Shown here piece by piece: positions 24,222-31,119 of a stretch of 34,203 nt of DNA. Made by a program: the position numbers and the translations under genes. A model generated the notes under the pieces. The model had not been told where the DNA came from. It saw only the letters and a list, made by a program, of their open reading frames with translations, and searched no databases. Within the stretch, counting starts at the first letter, position 1. The number at the start of each line of letters is the position of its first letter. The stretch comes from Treponema sp. (GTDB lineage: Bacteria; Spirochaetota; Spirochaetia; Treponematales; Treponemataceae). The stretch is from the NCBI GenBank assembly GCA_024698325.1, contig JAILRG010000118.1:1-34203 (forward strand), given 5' to 3'.

Positions 24222-25448
24222 ATGATTTTTACAAAAAGGCTTTTACTGGCCGGTCTGGCTGCTCTGTGTTCTGCAGTGTATGCTGAAAGCGTACCGCTGT
24301 CGGCAGAACCAGGGCTGCCTGTTACTACATATGGCTGGGCTGATAAAGCAGCCCTGAAGTATGCGTCACCAAAGAAAATCACGTATATTGATGATGCGGC
24401 ATATCCTGACATGAATAAAAAGAGTCAGGCTTTTATAAAAGCGATTGGATCTAGTTCTGCAGCTTTTATTGTTGTCTCCGGCGATGTGGATTTAAGCGGC
24501 GGCAAGGTGACCGATAAGGACCATTCATATTTTGACGCTTTTGACAAAGCATCTCATCAGCGCCTGCATGAAGACATCGTATACCCGGTTATGTCTAACA
24601 AAACGATAATCGGCGTGAATAAAGCGCGGATTATGTACGGTGGGCTTACAATCCGCAACGTACAGAACGTCATCATCCGGAATATTGAGTTCTGGGATGC
24701 GCATGGCTCGACGGAGTATGATACGTCAGCTTCCGGACATGAAAGTTCCAAGGCAAGCATAGACAATGTTGTCATCCGGGATTCAAAAGGCGTGTGGATT
24801 GACCACTGTACGTTCTCTGACGGCGTGTGCAATGACATGACCCGCAACTACAATCACGATGGTCTGCTGGACATACCGGCCGGTCAGTATGTGACGGTTT
24901 CTTACTGCGATTTCCACAATCATGACAAAGTAATGCTCGTTGGCAGCGGTGAAAAGGCTCTGGACCCCGCTGAACGCAGCATTACGCTGCATCACAATTA
25001 CTTCCACGGAACGACGCAGCGCACGCCTCGCACCAGAGGCACCTTTATGCACATTTACAATAACGTGTATGACAACATTGGCGTTTCTGGTAATTCGGGG
25101 TATTGTCTGGGACCGGGAACGGGTGCGCAATTCATTGTCGAAAACAACTATTTTGGTTCCCGGCTTGGAGCCATCGTTGATTTTTACGACAAATCTGCTG
25201 ACAGCAAGGCTACGCTTAAGCTGTATTATGCGGGAAACAACGAAGATCTGACAAAAGCTTCGGCGAAACTGAGCAACAGCAAGGTCAAGCGGCCTCTGGA
25301 AGAGTATCTGGTTGCCGAAAAGCCCTGGAGCATTTCCTACGAGTACACAATGCAGCCCTGGAACGAAGCAAAAGATTCCGTTCTTGAAAATGCTGGCGCC
25401 GGCAAAACGATTGTTGTTGCAGGAAAAGAGTACCCGGCGGCAAAGTAA
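24222..25448 (+). CDS. secreted pectate lyase, polysaccharide lyase family 1
   Basis: This enzyme cleaves polygalacturonate by beta-elimination outside the cytoplasm. A signal peptide spans residues 1-21 (MIFTKRLLLAGLAALCSAVYA). The parallel beta-helix hallmarks follow: repeated VIIRNIEFWD-type strands, WIDHCTFSDG (192-201), DGLLDI with acidic residues D213 and D217 that fit calcium binding, and RTPRTR (267-272) with the catalytic arginine region. Length of 408 is normal. GGAG precedes the ATG. It suggests growth on pectin, as in gut or rumen treponemes; no other pectin genes are in view. It may be read through from the upstream RNase-like gene. Confidence 0.93.
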   Translation: MIFTKRLLLAGLAALCSAVYAESVPLSAEPGLPVTTYGWADKAALKYASPKKITYIDDAAYPDMNKKSQAFIKAIGSSSAAFIVVSGDVDLSGGKVTDKDHSYFDAFDKASHQRLHEDIVYPVMSNKTIIGVNKARIMYGGLTIRNVQNVIIRNIEFWDAHGSTEYDTSASGHESSKASIDNVVIRDSKGVWIDHCTFSDGVCNDMTRNYNHDGLLDIPAGQYVTVSYCDFHNHDKVMLVGSGEKALDPAERSITLHHNYFHGTTQRTPRTRGTFMHIYNNVYDNIGVSGNSGYCLGPGTGAQFIVENNYFGSRLGAIVDFYDKSADSKATLKLYYAGNNEDLTKASAKLSNSKVKRPLEEYLVAEKPWSISYEYTMQPWNEAKDSVLENAGAGKTIVVAGKEYPAAK

Positions 25449-25516
25449 GCATTATAAACGTATTGGGCGTATCCATGCGCTTGAGCGTGCCGCGGTTTTT
25501 ATAAGGAGTGCGTAAG

Positions 25517-26113
25517 ATGAAAAAAGGTTTGATTATCGCCGCTGTGGCGGTTGTCGTTGTCATTGGTATCTACAGCAGCTTTAAGGGCAGCTATAACCGA
25601 ATGGTCGCACTGGACGAGGGTGTAAACGCTCAGTGGGCGCAGGTGCAGAATCAGTACCAGCGCCGCATGGATTTGATTCCGAATCTTGTAAGTACCGTAA
25701 AAGGCTACGCCGCGCACGAATCTGGCGTTTTTACGCAGGTAAGCGAAGCGCGTGCTGCTGCTGGCGGGGTTGTTACTGTCGACAGGTCGGTACTGGAGGA
25801 CGAAGCGGCGTTCAAACGCTATCAGCAGGTGCAGGATTCTTTAGGTGCAAGTCTGCAGCGGCTCCTTGCGGTTACAGAAAACTATCCGGAACTGAAAGCA
25901 AATCAGAATTTTCTGGCGCTGCAGGATCAGCTTGAAGGCACGGAAAACCGTATCGCAGTGGAGCGCAAACGTTTTAATGACCTTGCCCAGAATTACAATA
26001 CCTATATCCGCCAGTTTCCCCGTGCAATTATTGCCAATATGAGCGGATTCCGGGCAAAAGCCTATTTTGAAGCTTCTGCGCAGGCTCAGTCAGCGCCGGT
26101 GGTGCAGTTTTGA
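25517..26113 (+). CDS. lemA: LemA family membrane protein
   Basis: The 198 residues match LemA: one N-terminal membrane segment (LIIAAVAVVVVIGIYSSF), then ALDEGVNAQWAQVQNQYQRRMDLIPNLVSTVKGYAAHE and a long helical body ending in PRAIIANMSGF. Its role is poorly known; in many bacteria it sits next to TPM-domain proteins, as here. ATG 25517 is 8 nt after AAGGAG; an in-frame GTG at 25508 would be on top of that site. The next gene overlaps its stop by 4 nt, so the three genes up to 27649 form an operon. Confidence 0.95.
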   Translation: MKKGLIIAAVAVVVVIGIYSSFKGSYNRMVALDEGVNAQWAQVQNQYQRRMDLIPNLVSTVKGYAAHESGVFTQVSEARAAAGGVVTVDRSVLEDEAAFKRYQQVQDSLGASLQRLLAVTENYPELKANQNFLALQDQLEGTENRIAVERKRFNDLAQNYNTYIRQFPRAIIANMSGFRAKAYFEASAQAQSAPVVQF

Positions 26114-26808
26114 GCCCGCTGCAGAAAAAGCTGCGGCTTTCTGACGAGGCGCTGGTGCGCATTTCAGAAGCAGTTGCAGCTGCCGAAAAGTCTACTGACG
26201 GAGAAATTGTGGTGGCGGTGGCAAAAGAAAGCTCCCGCTACAGTTTCTGGGAGCTGCTGGCTTCTGTGCTGAGCGCGCTGGTCGTGTTTGCGGCGCTGCT
26301 TCCCTGTGCCGGAATTGCCCGCAGCTGGTTTGAGTCAAAAATGTGGACTGTTCCCGACTGGTATCTTGTGGCTTTGTATGGAGTTACAGTTTTCGGACTT
26401 ATCGCTGCCTTTTTTCAGGTTGCCAACGTTCCGTTTATCGACCGGATTGTCGTTCCACGCTTTGTGCAGGAAGATGCTGTCAGCGCACGCGCATTCCGGC
26501 TTTTTTCGGAAAGCGGCGTGCATAATACGGCCCATCATTCCGGCATACTGATTTACCTGTCGCTGCTGGAAAAACAGGTTCGGATTCTTGCTGACAGCGG
26601 CATAAGTGCGAGGATTTCTGCTGACTTGTGGGCGCTCATTTCCGATGACATCGCTGCCGACATGAGTTGCAAAAGCTATGAATCAGCCATACTCAATGGA
26701 ATTGAAAAATGCGGGCAGCTGTTGTCTCAGTATTATCCGGCGCAAAAAAGCGAGGGTGACGAGCTTCCAAACGGCTTAATCCTGCTGGAAAATGCTGGTT
26801 GGGCATAA
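26110..26808 (+). CDS. TPM-domain membrane protein
   Basis: This 232-residue protein starts with a TPM-domain-like segment (VRISEAVAAAEKSTDGEIVVAVAKESS), has two hydrophobic segments near 45-70 and 85-108, then a cytoplasmic or periplasmic continuation of the TPM fold (HNTAHHSGILIYLSLLEKQVRILADSGI). The start is a TTG that overlaps the lemA stop (TTGA), a coupling arrangement; a downstream GTG at 26155 is possible. TPM domains occur with LemA in poorly characterised envelope complexes. Its domain order, with the membrane hairpin inserted within the fold, differs from the next gene. Confidence 0.8.
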   Translation: MSPLQKKLRLSDEALVRISEAVAAAEKSTDGEIVVAVAKESSRYSFWELLASVLSALVVFAALLPCAGIARSWFESKMWTVPDWYLVALYGVTVFGLIAAFFQVANVPFIDRIVVPRFVQEDAVSARAFRLFSESGVHNTAHHSGILIYLSLLEKQVRILADSGISARISADLWALISDDIAADMSCKSYESAILNGIEKCGQLLSQYYPAQKSEGDELPNGLILLENAGWA

Positions 26809-26821
26809 TTAGGAGCATTTG

Positions 26822-27649
26822 ATGACAAAGAAAACTGTCTGTACATGTATAGCATTCCTTATGCTGCTGGCCCTGTGTCCTTTGACTCTTTCGGCGCGGC
26901 AGGAAGCGGTTCCTGCGCTTACAGCGCCCGTTGTAGATGGCGCGCGAATCATTCAGGACGCAAAAGAGCAGGAGCTTTCTTCTTACCTGCATGCGGTAAG
27001 CGAGCAAACCGGCGTGCAGGTTGCAGTTCTGACAGTGCCTTCGCTGGCAGGAGAAGATATTGAAAGCTACAGTATTCGGGTGGCAGAACACTGGCAGCTT
27101 GGTCAGCGCGGCAAGGATAACGGCGTGCTGCTGGTTGTCGCTGTAGATGACCGCAGCATTCGCATTGAAACCGGGTATGGCCTTGAAGGCGTGCTGACAG
27201 ATGCAAAATGCGGAATGATTATCCGGAACCGGATTACGCCGTTTTTTAAGGCGGGAGATTATACGCAGGGCATTGTTAACGGCGTGCTGGAGATAACTGA
27301 TATCGCTACTGGCAGTGCCGTAATTGATACAGGCCTTACTGCGGCAGAATCTTCTGACGGTTACAGCATGTGGACGGATATTGGTTCGGTGATTTTCTGC
27401 CTGTTTTTCGTGCTGTTTCTGCTTACAACCCGGTCTGGCGTCGGGCCGTTCGGCTTATACTGGCTGCTGTCGCTGCTAACAGGCGCAGCTTTCAGGCCGA
27501 GGTATCCGAGGGGCGGCATGTACTGGAGTCACGACGACCGTCATGACAGATTCGGCGGCTTAGGCGGCGGTTCTGGATTCAGCGGTGGAAGTCACTTTAG
27601 CGGTGGCGGCGGACATTTTGGTGGTGGCGGAGCCAGTGGCCGCTGGTAG
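26822..27649 (+). CDS. YgcG-like TPM-domain protein with Gly-rich tail
   Basis: This 275-residue protein has a signal peptide (FLMLLALCPLTLSA), a TPM domain at about 35-170 (VVDGARIIQDAKEQELSSYL, GKDNGVLLVVAVDDRSIRIETGYGLEGVLTDA), one membrane segment around 187-203, and a tail rich in Gly, Ser and His (GGGSGFSGGSHFSGGGGHF). That is the usual form of the YgcG/TPM partners of LemA. AGGAG lies 6 nt before ATG 26822; a TTG one codon earlier was rejected. It ends the lemA operon, and no terminator lies in the 16 nt before the convergent GGDEF gene. Confidence 0.9.
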   Translation: MTKKTVCTCIAFLMLLALCPLTLSARQEAVPALTAPVVDGARIIQDAKEQELSSYLHAVSEQTGVQVAVLTVPSLAGEDIESYSIRVAEHWQLGQRGKDNGVLLVVAVDDRSIRIETGYGLEGVLTDAKCGMIIRNRITPFFKAGDYTQGIVNGVLEITDIATGSAVIDTGLTAAESSDGYSMWTDIGSVIFCLFFVLFLLTTRSGVGPFGLYWLLSLLTGAAFRPRYPRGGMYWSHDDRHDRFGGLGGGSGFSGGSHFSGGGGHFGGGGASGRW

Positions 27650-27665
27650 GACTGCGCCCCTGTAA

Positions 27666-29114
27666 TCAGCTTTTTGCTTTTGACTTTTTTTTCTGTTCGT
27701 ACATAAGGCTGTCAGCGCGACGGAATACATCTTCCGGCGATTTGTCGGTGGTTTCATTGTACAGGGCGATGCCTATTGACGCAGTAACTTTTTCCCACGG
27801 TTCAAGCGATTCATCTTCTGCAAGTGCGTTCAGCTGCTTTTTGAGCGATGTTTCAAGGATGGCGGCGCTTCTGTAGTCGTTGTGCTCGAGCAGTACGACA
27901 AATTCGTCCCCGCCGATGCGGAAGACCGGCGAATGTTTGTAGACGGTGCAGATGTGGTGGCAAAGAGTCTTAAGGGCTTCGTCGCCTTTTTCGTGCCCGT
28001 ATGTGTCGTTTATGTGCTTCAGATTGTTCATGTCAATCATGACGATGCCGAACGGGCTGTTTCCGAGCATCAGCGTTTTTCGGAGCCTGCGCATTTCGCC
28101 GTCGTACGCCGTCTTGTTGTGTACGCCGGTAAGCGTGTCTTTCTGTGCCAGCTCGCTCATTCTGTCGGCGCGAAGCTTTGTGGATCTAAGCTCCTGTGTT
28201 GTCTGCAGAATTGCCTTGATGTGCAGGTTTACGTCCTGCTCCATCTGCTTCATGGAATCAACAAGGTCTTCAATTTCATCTCCCGTGTGAATGTTCAAAT
28301 CCAAAAAGCCGTGATGTTCGATAACCGTCGGTTCAGCGCAGAATTGAGCCGCCGCTGCCGACAGCTTGTTGATGGGCGATGCGATTGTCTTGTTTACGAT
28401 GTTGATTGCAGTTATGGCGATGACAACGGTCAGCAGTAAAAGAATTGCTGACAGAAGAAGGCTGAAGTACCGCTGCTTTGCACGAATCTCTTTCATTGAG
28501 ATATCGACCATGGCATAACAGATGATGCTGCCGTTGCTGTAAACCGGAACGCCGGCAGTTATAAGCCAGCCATATTCCGGGGTATTTGTCTGATACGTCT
28601 GAAAACCGATGTCGGGATTTTCCAGCAGCTGCAGGCTTTGCTTATTAATGTCCAGCCGGTCAATACAGCCTGGCGGGCACGGGTCGTCAGAAGCGTCGAC
28701 CAGATAGACGACAGTTTTTGCCGTTGCATCCAGATGAATCAGGTAAACAGAAGATACATTGTTTGAAGTCTGAAAATAATGCAGCGTAGTTCTGAGCGCG
28801 CGAAAAACATTGCTTCTCGTCACGGAAGAAAACTGCTCTGTGTATGCTTTAAATTCCGGGCTTCCCCAGTCATCGCTGGTGACTTTTTTTTCTGATGCCC
28901 TGTAGATTGCCAGAACGTCTGATTTGATTTTTTTTACACTGCTTGCATCGATGATTAAGCGAACGGTTCGGGCAAGTTCGGTGGCTTTTTCTGCGTAAAA
29001 ACTATTCAGAATATTCACAATAACGTGATTGCTTATGAAAATTGCCACACCACTTAAGATTGCAGCTGTGAAGATGATGACGAATGCGGCTTTTGTTTTT
29101 AGCAATACTTTCAT
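27666..29114 (-). CDS. membrane-bound GGDEF diguanylate cyclase
   Basis: This 482-residue protein should make c-di-GMP from two GTP. Two membrane segments (about 10-30 and 215-240) flank a ~185-residue extracytoplasmic sensor region. A HAMP-like stretch (IASPINKLSAAAAQF) and a short coiled region lead to the GGDEF domain from about 325 with DTLTGVHNK, DMNNLKHINDTYGH and RIGGDEF (G401-F405). The signature is intact, so activity is likely. The I-site that would give product inhibition is absent: the RxxD position reads YKHS. No Shine-Dalgarno sequence is visible; it has a leaderless-type -10. The sensor contains a CPPGC segment. It is divergent from an alpha/beta hydrolase gene. Confidence 0.93.
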   Translation of the reverse strand: MKVLLKTKAAFVIIFTAAILSGVAIFISNHVIVNILNSFYAEKATELARTVRLIIDASSVKKIKSDVLAIYRASEKKVTSDDWGSPEFKAYTEQFSSVTRSNVFRALRTTLHYFQTSNNVSSVYLIHLDATAKTVVYLVDASDDPCPPGCIDRLDINKQSLQLLENPDIGFQTYQTNTPEYGWLITAGVPVYSNGSIICYAMVDISMKEIRAKQRYFSLLLSAILLLLTVVIAITAINIVNKTIASPINKLSAAAAQFCAEPTVIEHHGFLDLNIHTGDEIEDLVDSMKQMEQDVNLHIKAILQTTQELRSTKLRADRMSELAQKDTLTGVHNKTAYDGEMRRLRKTLMLGNSPFGIVMIDMNNLKHINDTYGHEKGDEALKTLCHHICTVYKHSPVFRIGGDEFVVLLEHNDYRSAAILETSLKKQLNALAEDESLEPWEKVTASIGIALYNETTDKSPEDVFRRADSLMYEQKKKSKAKS

Positions 29115-29126
29115 AAGTCTAGTATA
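29112..29126 (-). promoter_or_regulatory. leaderless-type -10 of the GGDEF gene
   Basis: Minus-strand TATACT (29126-29121), six nt (AGACTT), then ATG 29114. No ribosome-binding site is visible. Confidence 0.6.
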
Positions 29127-29168
29127 AACGGAATTTTAATGTTTCCGCTAGATAACACAATACCTTTA

Positions 29169-29186
29169 TGTTACACTTTTACTATG
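29169..29186 (+). promoter_or_regulatory. leaderless extended -10 promoter of the hydrolase gene
   Basis: TGT-TACACT (TACACT 29172-29177), six nt, then ATG 29184. It sits back-to-back with the GGDEF promoter in a 69-nt gap. Confidence 0.65.
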
Positions 29187-30149
29187 AAATCTTCCTGGAT
29201 TATGAAACTGTGTCTTGCTCTTGCGGGGATTTTTGTTGTGCTCCTGCTGTATTTTATTGCCGTATATTTTGTACTGTTCAAGCCGAATTTTACACGAAAA
29301 ACCGGTCCGTATACAGAAAAAAACAATCAGCAGCATTGGGTAAACAAAGCCTATGAAGAGCGCTGTGTTGCAGATACAGCCTGGTGGGAAGCTAGCGACC
29401 GTGAGCGTTTTGAAATTACATCCCGCGACGGTCTGAAGCTGGTGGCATACTATCTTGCACATGAAAAGCACAAGGGCATTGTCCTGATGATGCATGGATT
29501 TCATAGCACACCGATGCGTGATTTTGCTTCAATCGCGCGCTGGTATTACGAGCAGGGGTACTCAATCTGCCTGCCGTATCAGCGGACGCATGGAGAGAGC
29601 GAGGGCGAATACCTTACGTTTGGCGTCAAAGAGCGCTTTGATGCGTATGACTGGGTGCAGGAATTGAACGAGCGCTATGGCATGGAAAACGATATCTGGG
29701 TGCATGGCATTTCCATGGGCTGTGCAACCGTGCTGATGGCAAGCGGCTTTGACTATCCGTTTAATGTGCGCGGCATTATTGCAGACTGCGGCTTTACGTC
29801 TCCGACAGAGATTATGCTGGCGGTCATGAAATCCCAGCATATACCGTTTCCCAATCTGGTAGTAAAAACCGGCGATATTTTTACCCGCCAGCTGGCAGAT
29901 TTTTCGTTGTATGAATACGATACTTACAAGGCGCTTCTGACAAATGAAACGCCCGTGCTGTTTATTCACGGGACGGCAGATACCTTTGTGCCGGCTTTTA
30001 TGACGCTTAGTAATTTTGAAGTCTGCCGTGCGCCTAAGGAGCTGGTGCTGGTGGATGGCGGGCTGCACGCAATCAGTTTTTATAAGGACGAAGAGCTGTA
30101 TACTTCGCGGCTGCAGGCGTTTTTAAACGCCTACACGCTTATCCGGTAG
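29184..30149 (+). CDS. membrane-anchored alpha/beta hydrolase
   Basis: This 321-residue protein has one N-terminal hydrophobic segment (about 8-32) and an alpha/beta hydrolase fold. The catalytic triad is visible: S177 in GISMG, D266 in HGTADTFVP and H295 in GGLHAISF. LMMHGFHS around 101-108 supplies the oxyanion region. It belongs to the lysophospholipase/BAAT-like group; the substrate could be an acylated lipid, a peptide or a small ester. ATG 29184 follows a consensus extended -10; an in-frame start at 29139 would lie upstream of the predicted transcript start. The body lies on one side of the inner membrane, sidedness not determined. Confidence 0.88.
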   Translation: MKSSWIMKLCLALAGIFVVLLLYFIAVYFVLFKPNFTRKTGPYTEKNNQQHWVNKAYEERCVADTAWWEASDRERFEITSRDGLKLVAYYLAHEKHKGIVLMMHGFHSTPMRDFASIARWYYEQGYSICLPYQRTHGESEGEYLTFGVKERFDAYDWVQELNERYGMENDIWVHGISMGCATVLMASGFDYPFNVRGIIADCGFTSPTEIMLAVMKSQHIPFPNLVVKTGDIFTRQLADFSLYEYDTYKALLTNETPVLFIHGTADTFVPAFMTLSNFEVCRAPKELVLVDGGLHAISFYKDEELYTSRLQAFLNAYTLIR

Positions 30150-30236
30150 CGCGGTTTCGTTAGCGTTTACCCGGGAGTGGCTGCACCGATTATCCTGGAG
30201 CGGTTGCTTCAGGAGTGGTTGCTCCGCTACCTGCTG
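30150..30236. repeat. short imperfect repeats between convergent genes
   Basis: Three copies of GGAGYGGYTGCW occur at 30174-30185, 30197-30208 and 30212-30223; the last two form a 15-nt tandem. No canonical terminator is seen. On the minus strand, one frame after the PAP2 stop reads as an Ala/Thr/Pro-rich peptide. Confidence 0.5.
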
Positions 30237-31067
30237 CTAGAGCGTAAAGCGCACGGAAGCGCCGGTCGGCAGCATTGACAGCTGCATGCGTTCCGTACTG
30301 ACTTTGTGGCACCAGGGGATTAAAAAGCCGATTGCAGTGCCGGTTATGGCGCCGATGAGTACGTCGGTCGCAAAATGGCAGCCCGCCTGTATGCGGAAAA
30401 CTCCGGTAGCGGCCGCAAGCGCATAGCTTCCCGCGGTTACAGGTATTTTCCAGCCGCTTTCCGGAAAGTAGTTCCAGAACGTGTAGCTGGTAAAGGTTGC
30501 CGCGGCAAAGGCCATGGTGGTGTGCCCGCTGTAGAACGAGCGGTTCCAGTCATCTTCTATTGCTTTATCAACATCATAATACATGTACGGGCGCGTGCGC
30601 AGAACAAGCCCTTTTGTAATGTGTGCAACCGTATGAGAAATAGCCAGCGTTTCTGCAAACATGACTGCATCCGTAAACAGGTCGGTAGCAGTATAGCTGG
30701 AATCGGTGTAAAGAAAGGCTGCGCTTGTCAGAAAGGGAAGCGCAATCGTTGTTGCAACCATGATGTCGCCCGCTGTGTCCAGCGTGCCGGAGTAGCTGTG
30801 CATTAAGGCGCGGTCAAACGGGTTAACTTCGTTTTTGTCATATGCTGAGCCATCCCATTCATCGTCAGTAACAAAATGGTCGTACAGTGTGTGGCCGATT
30901 TCTCCGGCTAGTTCTGCGCCGCAGATAACAGCGTCTTTAGTAATGTCCAGCTGGAATACCTGCGCTTTTTTTAACGCTGCCGAAAAATCTTCTGCCGGTG
31001 CCATGACTGTCATGCCTGCAGCAAAACCGGCTGTCAAAACTAGTACCTGTAAGTTCTTGCAAAACAT
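30237..31067 (-). CDS. PAP2-family phosphatase, exported or membrane-bound
   Basis: This 276-residue protein has an N-terminal signal or anchor segment (VLVLTAGFAAGMTVMAPAE) and the three PAP2 phosphatase motifs: KGLVLRTRPYM (KxxxxxxRP), YSGHTTMAF (usually PSGH) and RIQAGCHFATDVLIG (Rx5HxxxD, with the catalytic His). Hydrophobic segments between these match the family. It probably removes phosphate from lipid or isoprenoid phosphates at the periplasmic side. The start ATG 31067 was preferred to 31172, which would overlap the divergent gene's start and add 35 residues upstream of the signal peptide. It carries a leaderless extended -10. Confidence 0.88.
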   Translation of the reverse strand: MFCKNLQVLVLTAGFAAGMTVMAPAEDFSAALKKAQVFQLDITKDAVICGAELAGEIGHTLYDHFVTDDEWDGSAYDKNEVNPFDRALMHSYSGTLDTAGDIMVATTIALPFLTSAAFLYTDSSYTATDLFTDAVMFAETLAISHTVAHITKGLVLRTRPYMYYDVDKAIEDDWNRSFYSGHTTMAFAAATFTSYTFWNYFPESGWKIPVTAGSYALAAATGVFRIQAGCHFATDVLIGAITGTAIGFLIPWCHKVSTERMQLSMLPTGASVRFTL

Positions 31068-31082
31068 AGACTGAGTGTAGCA
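31065..31082 (-). promoter_or_regulatory. leaderless extended -10 promoter of the PAP2 gene
   Basis: Minus-strand TGC-TACACT (TACACT at 31079-31074), six nt (CAGTCT), then ATG 31067. No Shine-Dalgarno sequence. Confidence 0.65.
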
Positions 31083-31100
31083 TAAACGGCTGTTTTTAGA

Positions 31101-31119
31101 TATACTCGCCTCGATTATG
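31101..31119 (+). promoter_or_regulatory. short-leader -10 of the Na/Pi cotransporter gene
   Basis: TATACT (31101-31106) lies 10 nt before ATG 31117, giving a predicted leader of only about 4 nt with no Shine-Dalgarno sequence. Its -35 position overlaps the -10 of the divergent PAP2 promoter. Confidence 0.5.

Noticed and set aside
25475..25502. GC-rich stretch before T run, as a terminator between pectate lyase and lemA
   Set aside because: The inverted repeat GCGCT/AGCG leaves a 2-nt loop and is too weak.
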